Part shown: positions 51,175 through 61,496 of the stretch, in pieces
Position numbering within the stretch: position 1 is the first letter of the stretch
Layout: the number at the start of each line of letters is the position of its first letter
Assembly: GCF_023015805.1 (NCBI RefSeq)
Contig: NZ_JALKBA010000013.1
Coordinates: forward strand, 34,826-98,825
DNA length: 64,000 bases
From: Cellulophaga sp. F20128
GTDB taxonomy: Bacteria > Bacteroidota > Bacteroidia > Flavobacteriales > Flavobacteriaceae
Direction of reading: 5' to 3'
Position numbers and translations under genes: made by a program
Notes under the pieces: generated by a model
Told to the model about the DNA's origin: nothing
What the model saw: only the letters and a program-made list of their open reading frames with translations
The model's database searches: none

Positions 51175-52500
51175 TTAGATATACTGATTCACAATATTCT
51201 CAAACAATTCTTGTTTGCCGCTCTGTAGTTTTAATTCGCCATTTTCCTTGGCTAACTTGTACAGGTCATTAAAGTCTAATTTTCCTGCTTCAAAATCGGC
51301 TCCTTTACCAGCATCAAAAGAACTATAACGTTCCGACCTCAGTTTATCATAAGGCGAAGAAGTGATAATTTTATCCGCAATTAATAAAGCTCTAGCAAAA
51401 GTATCTGCCCCGCCAATATGCGCATAAAAAACATCTTCTAAGTCGGTTGAATTACGTCTTATTTTTGCGTCAAAATTAACGCCGCCACCTTGTAAGCCGC
51501 CGGCTTTTAAAAAGGTTAGCATGGTTTCTGTAACCTCGGTAATATTGTTAGGAAACTGATCTGTATCCCATCCGTTTTGGTAATCGCCACGGTTGGCATC
51601 TATACTCCCTAACATGCCATGTGCTGCAGCAACTTCTAATTCGTGTTGCATGGTATGGTTTGCTAGTGTAGCGTGATTTACCTCTATATTTATTTTAAAA
51701 TCGTCTTGTAAACCATATTCATTTAAAAAGCCAATAACAGTAGCCGAATCAAAATCATATTGGTGTTTCATAGGTTCCATTGGCTTTGGCTCTATAAAGA
51801 AGTTTCCTTTAAAGCCTTGAGAACGTGCATAATCTCTTGCCATGCCTAAAAAACGCCCCATATGGTCTAACTCGCGTTTCATATCGGTATTTAACAAGCT
51901 CATATATCCTTCACGACCACCCCAAAACACATAGTTTTCTCCATTTAATGCAATGGTAGCATCTAAGGCTAATTTTATTTGTCCGCCTGCTCTTGCCAAT
52001 ACATTAAAATCTGGATTGGTAGCTGCCCCGTTCATATATCTCGGGTTAGAAAAACAATTGGCTGTTCCCCACAATAGGTTCACCCCAGAAGCTGCTTTTT
52101 TCTCCTTGATATAATCAACTATAGTGGCCAAACGACTTTCAGATTCAGCAAAAGTGTTGCCCTCTTGAATTAAGTCATAGTCATGGAAACAGAAATAATC
52201 AAAGCCCATTTTAGTAATAAACTCAAAAGCCGCATCTGCCTTTTCTTTAGCAGCAGTAATGGCGTTCGATGACTTGTCCCATTCAAAACTCTGGGTTCCT
52301 GGTCCAAAAGGATCTGATCCTTGTCCGCAGAATGTATGCCAATAGGCAATTGCAAATTTAAAGTGCTCTGCCATAGTTTTTCCTGCTACCACTTGGGTAG
52401 GGTTGTAGTACTTAAAAGCTAAAGGGTTGTCAGATTCCTTGCCTTCAAATTTAATATCTCCTATACCTTTAAAGTATTCTTTGTCTCCTATTAATGCCAT
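51175..52500 (-). CDS. xylA: Xylose isomerase
   Basis: A 441-residue class II xylose isomerase (xylose to xylulose). Hallmarks are FCFHDYDL (~100-107, catalytic His), [19 protein letters not shown] (~187-205), [18 protein letters not shown] (~232-249, metal Glu) and [18 protein letters not shown] (~272-289). The end NQYI is typical. It lies 1 nt after the xylB stop, in an operon with it. Confidence 0.97.
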   Translation of the reverse strand: MALIGDKEYFKGIGDIKFEGKESDNPLAFKYYNPTQVVAGKTMAEHFKFAIAYWHTFCGQGSDPFGPGTQSFEWDKSSNAITAAKEKADAAFEFITKMGFDYFCFHDYDLIQEGNTFAESESRLATIVDYIKEKKAASGVNLLWGTANCFSNPRYMNGAATNPDFNVLARAGGQIKLALDATIALNGENYVFWGGREGYMSLLNTDMKRELDHMGRFLGMARDYARSQGFKGNFFIEPKPMEPMKHQYDFDSATVIGFLNEYGLQDDFKINIEVNHATLANHTMQHELEVAAAHGMLGSIDANRGDYQNGWDTDQFPNNITEVTETMLTFLKAGGLQGGGVNFDAKIRRNSTDLEDVFYAHIGGADTFARALLIADKIITSSPYDKLRSERYSSFDAGKGADFEAGKLDFNDLYKLAKENGELKLQSGKQELFENIVNQYI

Positions 52501-52501
52501 T

Positions 52502-53989
52502 TTATTTTTTATTTAAAAGTTGCTCTAATTCGTTTTTCCAGAGGCTATACGCTTTGTAATAGTTGTCTTTTTTAGCCGTATCTGGTGTATATGTATGTAT
52601 ATGATCGTTGTTCATTATTTGATCTCCGAAAGTTTTATAATCTCCGGTATGCAATACACAGGCTCTGGCAGCGCCAATAGCTCCTGTTGTATTGTAAATT
52701 TCGATATCCTGTTCTACTAAAGTAGCAATTGTTGTCGAGAAAATTTCTGATTGAAATAAATTGTCATTTCCCGCTCGTATAACCCCAGAAGCCAAGCCGT
52801 CTGCCTTCATAATTTCCATGCCATACACAAAAGAAAATGCGATACCTTCCAAAGCAGCCCTGCATAAATGGGCTTTGTTGTGAATGTTTAGATTTAGATT
52901 GCTTATAGATGTACCCAAAGATGTATTATTAAGCATCCGTTCTGCACCATTGCCAAAAGGGATAATAGTAACTCCGTTAGAACCAATTTCAATACTCTTT
53001 GCTAAGGTGTTCATTGCATCATAAGACGCTACATCTAAATTGTTTAACAGCCAACGGTATTGAATTCCAGCACTGTTAATACAAAGCATTTTTCCAATTT
53101 TCAACGCTTCCTTGCTGTGGTTTACATGAGCAAAATGATTTAGTCTTGCACTTTCTTTAATATCCAATTGATCTGTAATTGCATAAACAACTCCTGAGGT
53201 ACCTCCTGTAGCAGCTACTTCACCAACATTAAAAACGTTTAAGGACAATGCATTGTTTGGTTGGTCTCCTGCACGGTACAAAATAGGAGTACCTTCCGCT
53301 AAACCAGAAGTGCTAGCCCCGGCCATAGAAACGGTTCCTTGTGTAGAAAAAGTAGGTACTATATTGGGAAGTAAATCTGCACTTATTTTGTAATAATCCA
53401 GCACCCATTGTGCCGGCGTATTGGTTGTAAAGTCCCACAAAATACCTTCCGATAATCCAGATATTGTGGTATTGATACTGTCACTTAGTTTGAAAGCGAT
53501 ATAATCGCCAGGCAGCATAAATTTATGAATCTTAGCATAAATTTCAGGTTCGTTTTCTTGTACCCATTTTAGTTTAGAAGCTGTGAAATTAGCAGGAGAA
53601 TTTAGCAATTGTGTGGCACATTTGTCGTTCCCCAATTCTTTAAATGCCTTATCGCCTATGGCAACAGCCCGACTATCGCACCAAATTATAGAATCTCGCA
53701 GCGAATTACCAGCTTTATCTACAACAACAAGTCCGTGCATTTGGTACGAAATTCCAATACCTTTAATGTCAGATGCGCTAATCTTATTTTGTGAAATTAA
53801 TTTATGTGTTGCACTGCAAACGTGTGTCCACCAATCGTTTGGGTTTTGTTCTGCCCAACCATTTTTCAATGCAATCATTTCCATTTCGCTCTCAGGCTCA
53901 TTGCAAACATCCAATTGTTTGCCAGTTGTAGCGTTCACTAAAGCAGCCTTAACCGAAGAGCTGCCAATATCATAACCTATGTAATACAT
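52502..53989 (-). CDS. xylB: Xylulokinase
   Basis: A 495-residue FGGY-family kinase: [18 protein letters not shown] (phosphate 1, ~2-19), MHGLVVVDK substrate loop (~78-86), [17 protein letters not shown] ATP loop (~258-270), and [13 protein letters not shown] (~429-441). It phosphorylates xylulose for the pentose phosphate pathway. It is the first gene of xylBA, divergent from a LacI-type regulator with a 194-base spacer. No xylose transporter is in the window. Confidence 0.93.
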   Translation of the reverse strand: MYYIGYDIGSSSVKAALVNATTGKQLDVCNEPESEMEMIALKNGWAEQNPNDWWTHVCSATHKLISQNKISASDIKGIGISYQMHGLVVVDKAGNSLRDSIIWCDSRAVAIGDKAFKELGNDKCATQLLNSPANFTASKLKWVQENEPEIYAKIHKFMLPGDYIAFKLSDSINTTISGLSEGILWDFTTNTPAQWVLDYYKISADLLPNIVPTFSTQGTVSMAGASTSGLAEGTPILYRAGDQPNNALSLNVFNVGEVAATGGTSGVVYAITDQLDIKESARLNHFAHVNHSKEALKIGKMLCINSAGIQYRWLLNNLDVASYDAMNTLAKSIEIGSNGVTIIPFGNGAERMLNNTSLGTSISNLNLNIHNKAHLCRAALEGIAFSFVYGMEIMKADGLASGVIRAGNDNLFQSEIFSTTIATLVEQDIEIYNTTGAIGAARACVLHTGDYKTFGDQIMNNDHIHTYTPDTAKKDNYYKAYSLWKNELEQLLNKK

Positions 53990-54090
53990 TAAAATAGCTG
54001 TGTTTTATGTTTGTGAAAGATATTGTTTTTCTAAAAATTGAGCAAGGCAGATATGGAAAAGAATAATTGAATACGAGGGTATTAACGGAA

Positions 54091-54108
54091 ATAGTGGTAA
54101 ACGTTAAA
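54091..54108. promoter_or_regulatory. Possible LacI-type operator GTAAACGTTAAA between xylB and regulator
   Basis: The site has an AACGTT core with imperfect flanks (GGTAAACGTTAAA), as in many LacI-family operators with a central CG. It lies in the 194-base divergent spacer, 76 nt before the regulator start. No second strong dyad or clear TAnnTTTG was seen there. Confidence 0.35.
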
Positions 54109-54183
54109 TTTTTAAGCTTCAGTTAAATTTTTGATTATTGTTTTTTATGCGTAATTTCATCAGTTATTAAAAAGGGTCTTATT

Positions 54184-55203
54184 TTGAAAAAAGTTATCAC
54201 ACTAAAACATATTGCAAGAGAATTAGAAGTGTCTATTTCTACGGTTTCCAAGGCATTAAAAAATAGTGAGGAAATAAGTAGGGAAACAAAAGAACGAATC
54301 CAAGCTTATGCAAAGCTTTATAATTACAGACCTAACAATATTGCGGTAAGTTTAAAAAATAAACGCACCAAAAACATTGGTGTTATTGTACCAGACATTG
54401 TTCATCATTTTTTTACAACAGTAGTGCGAGGCATTGAAACTTACGCCAATTCTAAAGGGTATAATGTTATCGTTTGTTTGTCTGACGAGTCTTTTGACAA
54501 AGAAGTGATCAATATGGAAATGTTGGCCAATGGGAGTATAGATGGTTTTATCATGTCATTGGCAATGGAAACCCAATTGAAGAATGATTACAACCATTTA
54601 AAAGAAATAACAGAACAAGGAATTCCTTTGGTTTTATTTGACAGGGTTACAGATCAAATAGAATGTGATAAAGTGGTAATAAATGACAGGGAAGGTGCTT
54701 ATATGGCAGTTAAAAAGTTGGTTGAAAATGGGCGTAAAAAAATTGCCTTAATTACAACGGACAACTATTTAAGCATCGGAAAAGAACGTACAGATGGCTA
54801 TCGTAATGCTTTAAGAGATTGTGGTATAACCGTTAATGAAAATTTAATCTTAAGCCTGCCACAAATGCGGATGGATGAAGGTGCTATTAGTGACTTTTAT
54901 GATCGGGAAGAGGTAGATGCTGTTTTGTGTGTGCATGAAATATTTGCGATGTATAGTATGCGTGTTGCCCTAAAAAAGGGACTTAAAGTTCCTGAAGATG
55001 TCGAGTTTATTGGATTTACAGATGGAATTCTTTCCAAATACGCCTATCCTAGTCTTACTGCCATTGCACAACATGGCGAAAAGATGGGAGAGATTGCTTC
55101 AGAAATGTTGATAGAAAAGATTGAAAGCGAAAAAGAAGAAGAAACCTATAGAACCGAGGTGATACAATCAACCTTAGTAGAAAGAGAATCGACCTTGAAT
55201 TAA
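54184..55203 (+). CDS. LacI-family transcriptional regulator, probable xyl regulator
   Basis: A 339-residue repressor: helix-turn-helix (~5-25, TLKHIARELEVSISTVSKAL), hinge to ~60 (YRPNNIAVSLKNKRTKNIGVIVPD), sugar-binding domain (~62-335) with PEDVEFIGFTDG near the end. The start is TTG 54184; there is no in-frame ATG nearby and the HTH begins within five residues, so TTG is well supported. Divergence from xylBA suggests it senses xylose or xylulose, which is inferred. Confidence 0.92.
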   Translation: MKKVITLKHIARELEVSISTVSKALKNSEEISRETKERIQAYAKLYNYRPNNIAVSLKNKRTKNIGVIVPDIVHHFFTTVVRGIETYANSKGYNVIVCLSDESFDKEVINMEMLANGSIDGFIMSLAMETQLKNDYNHLKEITEQGIPLVLFDRVTDQIECDKVVINDREGAYMAVKKLVENGRKKIALITTDNYLSIGKERTDGYRNALRDCGITVNENLILSLPQMRMDEGAISDFYDREEVDAVLCVHEIFAMYSMRVALKKGLKVPEDVEFIGFTDGILSKYAYPSLTAIAQHGEKMGEIASEMLIEKIESEKEEETYRTEVIQSTLVERESTLN

Positions 55204-55217
55204 GAATAAATAATACT

Positions 55218-55256
55218 AAAAAAGGGAACGTATATACCGTATATGTTCCCTTTTTT
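55218..55256 (+). terminator. Terminator of the LacI gene
   Basis: AAAAAAGGGAACGTATA pairs with TATATGTTCCCTTTTTT (one G-U pair), ending in T6; 15 nt after the stop at 55203. Confidence 0.9.
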
Positions 55257-55310
55257 ATTGTAGTTATGCATTAAATTTAATTGTGAGTAAGTAGTTAAAT
55301 CAGAAATAAA

Positions 55311-56069
55311 ATGAATACTAAATATACCTATATAGCAATAATACTTTCTTTATTTTTACTCCAAAGTTGTAGCCAAATGAATGAAAAAGTACTGGTAATT
55401 GGTCATAGGGGCGCTATGGGGCATGAAACTGAAAATACGCTGGCATCAATACAGAAGGCTTTAGATTTGGGGGTAGATATGATAGAGATTGATGTGTTTA
55501 AAGTTAAAAGCGGTGAGCTCGTTGTTTTTCATGACAGTAATGTAGAACGCTTAACAGATGGAGTGGGCTCCATAGAAGAATACACTTGGCAAGAATTGCA
55601 AAAACTAAACCTAGTTGGGAATCATAAAATACCGCTGTTAACCGATGTACTGCAAACCATTGATGCTAAAGTAGGTTTAAATATTGAGTTGAAAGGAGCA
55701 CATACAGCTAGGGGTGTAAATGCTATCATAAAAGAGGTTATCGATAATAAAAGCTGGACTTTAGACAACTTTTTAATTTCTAGTTTTAATTGGAATGAGC
55801 TTGCCATAATGCGGCAAATTAACAATGATATTGCCATAGCGCTGCTCACAGGAAAAGATCCGCAATTGGCCATTCCCATAGCATTGGAACTCAATGCAGT
55901 TGCTATAAACCCCGATGCGGGTAGTTTAACTGCCGAAGATGTTAAAGCCATAAAAGCAAAGGATTTAAAAATATACACCTATACTGTAAATGAGCTCCAA
56001 GAAATACAAAAAATGAAAGACTTGGGAGTCGATGGTATTTTTACAAATTATCCAGAACGTGTTTATTAA
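55311..56069 (+). CDS. Glycerophosphodiester phosphodiesterase lipoprotein
   Basis: A 252-residue GDPD TIM-barrel lipoprotein (lipobox QSC, Cys20). Active-site residues: GHRGAMGHETENT (~31-43), MIEIDVFKVKSGELVVFHD (~58-76), and NIELKG (~124-129). It hydrolyses glycerophosphodiesters, probably in the periplasm, for phosphate or glycerol use. Its stop overlaps the next ATG by one base (TAATG). Confidence 0.93.
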   Translation: MNTKYTYIAIILSLFLLQSCSQMNEKVLVIGHRGAMGHETENTLASIQKALDLGVDMIEIDVFKVKSGELVVFHDSNVERLTDGVGSIEEYTWQELQKLNLVGNHKIPLLTDVLQTIDAKVGLNIELKGAHTARGVNAIIKEVIDNKSWTLDNFLISSFNWNELAIMRQINNDIAIALLTGKDPQLAIPIALELNAVAINPDAGSLTAEDVKAIKAKDLKIYTYTVNELQEIQKMKDLGVDGIFTNYPERVY

Positions 56070-57349
56070 TGTTTGATGTTGTTATAATTGGCGGTGGCGC
56101 CGCAGGTTTTTTTACAGCCATTCAGATCGCAGAAAATGCTCCGAATTTAAAAATTGCTATTTTAGAACGAGGTAAGGATGTTTTAACAAAGGTTAAAGTA
56201 TCTGGTGGTGGCCGATGTAATGTGACACACGCAGCGTTTAACCCTGCAGATTTGGTGCTAAATTACCCAAGAGGAGAAAAGGAGTTATTAGGTCCTTTTC
56301 ATACGTTTTGCACCGGAGATACAATGGCCTTCTTTGAAGAACGTGGAATTCCTTTGAAAATTGAAGAGGACGGAAGAATTTTTCCGGTTAGTAATTCCTC
56401 CCAAAGTATTATCGATTGTTTTTTAAAGGAGACAGACCGATTAGGGGTAAAAGTTATAAGACTTAGTCCTGTTTCCGCCATCGAATTCAACGATAAGAAC
56501 AAACCAGAATTAGGCTGGAAGATCAGTACAACTAAAAAAGAGTATCAGGCCAAAAAAATAGTTATGGCAACGGGGAGCAATCCAAAAATGTGGAAATTAA
56601 TTGAAGGTTTAGGTCATACCATTATTCCTCCAGTGCCATCCCTTTTTACATTTAATATAGATGACGAACGTATCAATGGAATACCAGGGGTAAGTACTGT
56701 GGCCAGGGTGGCTATTTATTCAAAAGTAGTAACGAACACACAACTCACAATAAAGTTAAACGGGAAAACCGCTAAAAAACCATTGTTAGAGGCAGACGGG
56801 CCTTTGTTGGTAACGCATTGGGGAGTTAGCGGACCTGCTATTTTAAAACTTTCTGCTTGGGGAGCTACAATCTTAAATGAAGTAGGGTATCAATTTACAA
56901 TACATGTTAATTGGTTGCCAGACATAGTTCCAGGCGCCGTTATAGATTATTTGCAAGATGTAAAAGAAGCAGAGCCTAAAAAAACGGTGTTACGGACCAA
57001 AGTTTTAGACCTTCCAAGAAGATTGTGGACAAGTTTGGTGCGTGCTTCTGGAATAGACGAAACGGTAAAATGGGCAGAAATAACGAAAAAGCAATTGCAG
57101 GAATTGTCTCATCAACTTACGGAATGTAAATTTTCTGTAAATGGGAAAAGTACATTTAAAGAAGAATTTGTAACTGCAGGAGGTATTGATTTAAAGGAAA
57201 TAAATTTTAAAACCTACGAGAGTAAGATAGTGCCTAATTTATATTTTGCAGGAGAAGTTATAAATGTTGACGCCATAACAGGAGGGTTTAATTTTCAGAA
57301 TGCATGGACAAGTGGTTTTATAGTTGCTCAAGAAATATCTAAAGGATGA
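56069..57349 (+). CDS. BaiN/HI0933-family flavoprotein oxidoreductase
   Basis: A 426-residue FAD protein. The N-terminal dinucleotide motif FDVVIIGGGAAGFFTAIQIA (~2-21), VSGGGRCNVTHA (~47-58), MATGSN (~167-172), LLVTHWGVSGPAILKLSAW (~246-264) and the C-terminal GEVINVDAITGGFNFQNAW (~395-413) define the family. The substrate is unknown in most bacteria. It is translationally coupled to genes on both sides (TAATG and ATGA overlaps). Confidence 0.92.
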   Translation: MFDVVIIGGGAAGFFTAIQIAENAPNLKIAILERGKDVLTKVKVSGGGRCNVTHAAFNPADLVLNYPRGEKELLGPFHTFCTGDTMAFFEERGIPLKIEEDGRIFPVSNSSQSIIDCFLKETDRLGVKVIRLSPVSAIEFNDKNKPELGWKISTTKKEYQAKKIVMATGSNPKMWKLIEGLGHTIIPPVPSLFTFNIDDERINGIPGVSTVARVAIYSKVVTNTQLTIKLNGKTAKKPLLEADGPLLVTHWGVSGPAILKLSAWGATILNEVGYQFTIHVNWLPDIVPGAVIDYLQDVKEAEPKKTVLRTKVLDLPRRLWTSLVRASGIDETVKWAEITKKQLQELSHQLTECKFSVNGKSTFKEEFVTAGGIDLKEINFKTYESKIVPNLYFAGEVINVDAITGGFNFQNAWTSGFIVAQEISKG

Positions 57350-57879
57350 TCACATACATAGCACTTTTAAGGGGGATTAATGTTAGTGGACAAAAGAAAA
57401 TTTTAATGGCAGAATTACGTGAGATGCTAGAAAAAATGAAATTTTCTGAGGTGCAAACCTATATACAAAGTGGCAATGTTGTTTTTAAAAGTAATGTTGA
57501 AAATGTTGAGGTGTTATCAGAAAAAATTGAAAAAGGAATTTTGAATACTTTTGGGTTTGATGTTCCAATTTTGGTTTGTAAAGCAGCCACTTTAGGGCAA
57601 ATTTTCAAGAATAACCCTTATAGAGATAAAGACCCTAAAGCTGTTTGTTTTGTATTATTAAATAAAACACCCAAACAGCTATTAATTGAAGAGCTCCGTA
57701 AAGTAACCTTTCCTAATGAGTTTTTTGAAATTACTACAAATTGTGTGTATTTGTATTGTTTAGAAGGGTTTGGAAAAGCAAAATGCGGCACTAATTTTTT
57801 TGAGCGTAAATTACAAGTACAGGCAACAACACGTAATTATAATACGATGGTAAAGTTATTGGATATGAGTGCCTCCTAA
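57346..57879 (+). CDS. DUF1697 protein
   Basis: A 177-residue DUF1697 protein: MITYIALLRGINVSGQKKI at the start, QTYIQSGNVVFKS (~40-52), and C-terminal FFERKLQVQATTRNYNTMVKLL are the family's markers. Cytoplasmic; function unknown. Overlaps the flavoprotein stop by ATGA, third gene of the operon. Confidence 0.93.
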   Translation: MITYIALLRGINVSGQKKILMAELREMLEKMKFSEVQTYIQSGNVVFKSNVENVEVLSEKIEKGILNTFGFDVPILVCKAATLGQIFKNNPYRDKDPKAVCFVLLNKTPKQLLIEELRKVTFPNEFFEITTNCVYLYCLEGFGKAKCGTNFFERKLQVQATTRNYNTMVKLLDMSAS

Positions 57880-57963
57880 AATAAGACACAGATTACGCAA
57901 CCAATAGTAAAAAAAAGCATCTTCTTTAATATACCTTCATCTTGGTATTCTTAAAACGAACGT

Positions 57964-58371
57964 ATGAAAAAAAGTATGTCCATAAAACTCCTTCTATGCT
58001 GTTTAATAGGTTTTATGAACCTCAATTGTGAATCTGAAGAAATCCCTAAAGTAATTGAACTTGAATTGGGGGAATCCCATAACGGAAATGGTTTTGCAAT
58101 AACCTTTTTTTCGGTGAAATCAGACTCAAGGTGCCCCATAGGTGTAACCTGTGTTTGGGCTGGTAATGCTGAGGTTGCGTTTACTTTTGAAAATAGGTTA
58201 GGTGTTGACTCAGGTTTTAGTTTAAATACACATTCGGGGAATGGTTTTATAAATGATACTTTGATTAACGGATATAGAATTAAGTTGTTAGAAGTGCATC
58301 CGTACCCTGAAAAAGACAAAGTGATAAATTTGGATGACTATGTTGCTGAAATTGAAATCAGCAAGGAGTAA
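57964..58371 (+). CDS. Small lipoprotein of unknown function
   Basis: A 135-residue lipoprotein with a long leader (MKKSMSIKLLLCCLIGFMNL) and lipobox NLNC. The mature part is a predicted beta-sandwich with the SRCPIGVTCVWAGNAEVAF motif (~57-75), holding two Cys that may form a disulphide; this Arg-Cys-Pro ... Cys-x-Trp-Ala-Gly pattern recurs in secreted Bacteroidota proteins, but I know no function. It is monocistronic before the isoprenoid operon. Confidence 0.7.
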   Translation: MKKSMSIKLLLCCLIGFMNLNCESEEIPKVIELELGESHNGNGFAITFFSVKSDSRCPIGVTCVWAGNAEVAFTFENRLGVDSGFSLNTHSGNGFINDTLINGYRIKLLEVHPYPEKDKVINLDDYVAEIEISKE

Positions 58372-58441
58372 GGCCTCAAACATTTGTATCCTAAAAAGTT
58401 CTAATTCCAAATTCTTGAATTTGTCGGTCAGGTATCTTTAG

Positions 58442-58449
58442 TATATTTG
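58442..58449 (+). promoter_or_regulatory. -7 promoter element TATATTTG for the mevalonate operon
   Basis: Perfect TAnnTTTG 21 nt before the mvaD start. Confidence 0.65.
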
Positions 58450-58470
58450 TCATAATTAATTTAGAAAAGA

Positions 58471-59559
58471 ATGACCGAAACCGATTTTATACCTTCTGCT
58501 TATCCAACGATTGTTTTAGAAGGAACAGTAGAATGGAAATCGCCCAGTAATATTGCATTGGTTAAGTATTGGGGAAAGAAAGAAAACCAGATTCCAGCAA
58601 ACCCATCCATTAGTTTTACCTTAGATGCTTGCGCTACCACAACCGCCGTAACCTATAAAAAATTAAAAGAAAAAGGAGCAAATTTTTCTTTCGATTTGTC
58701 TTTTGAAGGCAAGCCTAAAGAAGATTTTAAACCAAAGATTGAAATTTTTTTAGCAAGAATAGAAAAGTACCTTCCTTTTTTAAAATCGTATCATTTTAAC
58801 ATTGACACTTCAAATTCATTTCCGCATAGCAGTGGAATTGCTTCATCTGCCAGTGGTATGTCTGCCTTAGCATTGTGTTTTATGAGTTTGGAGAAAGAAT
58901 TAAACCCAGAAATAAGTGCCAATTATTTTAAAAATAAGGCTTCTTTTTTAGCGCGATTAGGATCTGGAAGTGCGTGTAGGAGTATAGAAGGACCGTTAGT
59001 GCAATGGGGAAAGCATAAGAATACAAACGGAAGCACGGATTTATTTGGAATAAAATACCCGCATAAGGTACATCCTGTTTTTAATAACTATCAGGACACT
59101 ATTTTACTCGTTGATAAAGGGCAAAAACAAGTGAGTAGTACTGTGGGGCATAATTTAATGCACAATCATCCATATGCCGCACAAAGGTTTGCTCAGGCAC
59201 ACACAAATTTAGATGACTTACAAACTGTTTTTGAGGAAGGAGATCTTAAAAAATTTATAGAAATAGTGGAGAGTGAAGCATTAACGCTGCATGCCATGAT
59301 GATGACGAGCATGCCGTATTTTATATTAATGAAACCCAATACCTTAGAAATCATCAATAAAATATGGGAGTTTAGGACAATAACAAAGTCAAATATTTGT
59401 TTTACCTTAGATGCAGGCGCTAATGTGCATGTGCTTTATCCTGAAAGTGAAAAAGAACAAGCATTTCAATTTATTAAAGATCAGCTTATTGCATATTGTG
59501 AAAACGAGCAGTATCTTTGCGACAGAATTGGACTAGGCGCGAAACAATTATACAATTAA
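58471..59559 (+). CDS. mvaD: Diphosphomevalonate decarboxylase
   Basis: A 362-residue GHMP-superfamily enzyme making isopentenyl diphosphate. Motifs: EWKSPSNIALVKYWGKKENQ (~16-35), PHSSGIASSASGMSALALC (~113-131, ATP loop), and GSGSACRSIEGPLVQWGK (~168-185). ATP-dependent decarboxylation of mevalonate-5-diphosphate. It opens the operon mvaD/mevalonate kinase/UbiA (gaps 2 and 14 nt). Confidence 0.96.
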   Translation: MTETDFIPSAYPTIVLEGTVEWKSPSNIALVKYWGKKENQIPANPSISFTLDACATTTAVTYKKLKEKGANFSFDLSFEGKPKEDFKPKIEIFLARIEKYLPFLKSYHFNIDTSNSFPHSSGIASSASGMSALALCFMSLEKELNPEISANYFKNKASFLARLGSGSACRSIEGPLVQWGKHKNTNGSTDLFGIKYPHKVHPVFNNYQDTILLVDKGQKQVSSTVGHNLMHNHPYAAQRFAQAHTNLDDLQTVFEEGDLKKFIEIVESEALTLHAMMMTSMPYFILMKPNTLEIINKIWEFRTITKSNICFTLDAGANVHVLYPESEKEQAFQFIKDQLIAYCENEQYLCDRIGLGAKQLYN

Positions 59560-59561
59560 GA

Positions 59562-60497
59562 ATGAAAGGACCTTTATTTTACTCAAAAATTCTTCTTTTT
59601 GGAGAATATGGAATCATAAAAGACTCTAAAGGTCTTTCTATACCTTATAATTTCTTCAAAGGCGCATTAAAAACGTCAGACGAATTATCAGTAGAAGCTG
59701 CAGAGTCCAACCTTAGTTTACAGAAATTTGCAACGTATTTAGAAAAAATAGCAGTAGAAGACCAAAGTTTTACGTTTGATATAGAAACGCTAAAACGTGA
59801 TGTGAGTAACGGGATGTATTTTGATAGTTCTATACCACAAGGCTATGGTGTGGGAAGTAGTGGTGCTCTTGTTGCGGCAATTTATGACAAGTACGCTTTT
59901 AATAAAATAACCATTCTAGAAAATTTAACAAAAGAAAAGTTACTTACCTTAAAAACTGTGTTTAGTAAAATGGAATCTTTTTTCCATGGGAAGTCCTCAG
60001 GTTTAGACCCATTAAATAGTTATTTAAGTTTACCGATTCTTATAAATTCTCAAGATAATATAGAGTCTACAAGTATTCCATCTCAAAATAACGAGGGTAA
60101 AGGAGCTGTTTTCTTATTGGATAGTGGTATCATTGGTGAAACTGCGCCTATGGTACAATTGTTTATGGAACGTATGAAAGAGGATGGCTTTAGGCATATG
60201 CTAAAAGATCAGTTTATAAAGCATACAGATGCTTGTGTTGAAGATTTTGTCAATGGCAATGTGAAATCTCTGTTTGGTAATATAAAGCAATTATCGCATG
60301 TAGTTTTAGATCATTTTAAACCTATGATCCCTTCACAATTTCATCAATTATGGAAACACGGCATAGACACAAATAAGTATTATTTAAAACTATGTGGTTC
60401 AGGCGGGGGCGGCTATATTCTTGGTTTTACCGAAGATATTGAGCATGCGCGTAAAGAACTAAAAGATTATAATTTAGAAGTAGTTTATAACTTCTAA
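59562..60497 (+). CDS. Mevalonate kinase-like GHMP kinase
   Basis: About 311 residues. GHMP motifs: SKILLFGEYGIIKDSKGLSI near the start, PQGYGVGSSGALVAAIYD (~98-115, ATP loop), KSSGLDPLNSYLS (~144-156) and the C-terminal LKLCGSGGGGYILGF. ATG 59562 is chosen 2 nt after the mvaD stop; the upstream TTG-type start at 59517 lies inside mvaD. The role as mevalonate kinase follows from the motif set and operon; phosphomevalonate kinase is a possible alternative. Confidence 0.8.
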   Translation: MKGPLFYSKILLFGEYGIIKDSKGLSIPYNFFKGALKTSDELSVEAAESNLSLQKFATYLEKIAVEDQSFTFDIETLKRDVSNGMYFDSSIPQGYGVGSSGALVAAIYDKYAFNKITILENLTKEKLLTLKTVFSKMESFFHGKSSGLDPLNSYLSLPILINSQDNIESTSIPSQNNEGKGAVFLLDSGIIGETAPMVQLFMERMKEDGFRHMLKDQFIKHTDACVEDFVNGNVKSLFGNIKQLSHVVLDHFKPMIPSQFHQLWKHGIDTNKYYLKLCGSGGGGYILGFTEDIEHARKELKDYNLEVVYNF

Positions 60498-60511
60498 ACT
60501 TCATTTTAAAT

Positions 60512-61417
60512 ATGTTAAGCAGAAAGAACAGACTTATAGTTTTAAAGTTCTTTAGCCTGTTTTCGGTGGTTAGGGGGTACAATATTTTAGTGATAGCCCT
60601 AGCACAATATTTAGCCTCCATTTATATCCTTGCACCACAACTGCCACTCCGTACCGTTGTTTTGGATATTAATCTTTTTATAATTGTATTGGTATCGGCA
60701 ATGGTCATTGCATCGGGTTATATTATCAATAATTTTTACGATTCAGAAAAAGACCTTATCAATAAACCAAAAAAGAGCATGCTAGATCGGTTGGTGAGTC
60801 AGCGCACTAAATTAACAACCTATTTTGTGTTAAATTTTCTAGCTGTTTTCTGTGCTAGTTATGTGTCTTTTAAGGCAGTTATGTTTTTCTCTTCTTATAT
60901 TTTTGGAATTTGGTATTATTCACATCGATTGAAAAAAATACCCTTGCTCGGAAACTTTGTATCTGCGACTTTGGCTATTGCACCATTCTTTGTTGTATTT
61001 GTGTATTATAGGAATTTTGAAACTGTGATTTTTGTGCATGCCATATTTTTATTCGTTCTTATTTTGGCAAGAGAAATGATCAAGGATTTGGAAAATATAG
61101 CGGGAGATTTGGCCCAAAACTATAAAACCATCCCAGTTTTGTATGGGACTAAGTTGTCTAAAATAGGAATCACCTTACTGGTGTTATTCAGTTTAATACC
61201 ATCCTTACTGTTGATTTATAATTTTGATGTGGGTCACATGCACTTTTATTTTAAAATGGCAATATTGTTACTCATTGCCTTTGTGTTCCTATTATGGCGA
61301 TCTCAAACAAAAAAACAATACAATACACTGCACAATATTCTTAAATTTATCATCATTGTTGGAGTTTTTAGTATTTTGTTGATAGACATAGACTTAGTTC
61401 TAAATAGAATTTTATAA
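60512..61417 (+). CDS. UbiA-family prenyltransferase
   Basis: A 301-residue membrane prenyltransferase with about eight TM segments. First Asp motif: NNFYDSEKDLINKPKK (~74-89). Second: AREMIKDLENIAGD (~190-203). UbiA-family enzymes join a prenyl diphosphate to an acceptor; Bacteroidota homologues are often named geranylgeranylglycerol-phosphate geranylgeranyltransferase. Its place behind mevalonate genes supplies the prenyl donor pathway. The acceptor is not clear. Confidence 0.88.
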   Translation: MLSRKNRLIVLKFFSLFSVVRGYNILVIALAQYLASIYILAPQLPLRTVVLDINLFIIVLVSAMVIASGYIINNFYDSEKDLINKPKKSMLDRLVSQRTKLTTYFVLNFLAVFCASYVSFKAVMFFSSYIFGIWYYSHRLKKIPLLGNFVSATLAIAPFFVVFVYYRNFETVIFVHAIFLFVLILAREMIKDLENIAGDLAQNYKTIPVLYGTKLSKIGITLLVLFSLIPSLLLIYNFDVGHMHFYFKMAILLLIAFVFLLWRSQTKKQYNTLHNILKFIIIVGVFSILLIDIDLVLNRIL

Positions 61418-61469
61418 GAATAGGCGCTATATTATAGAGTACTATAGTATTACATCCAAATTCCTTTGC

Positions 61470-61477
61470 TACCTTTG
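61470..61477 (+). promoter_or_regulatory. -7 promoter element TACCTTTG for the pseudouridine-synthase homologue
   Basis: Perfect TAnnTTTG 19 nt before the ATG at 61497, so this gene has its own promoter. Confidence 0.65.
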
Positions 61478-61496
61478 CAAAAAAAATAAAACTACA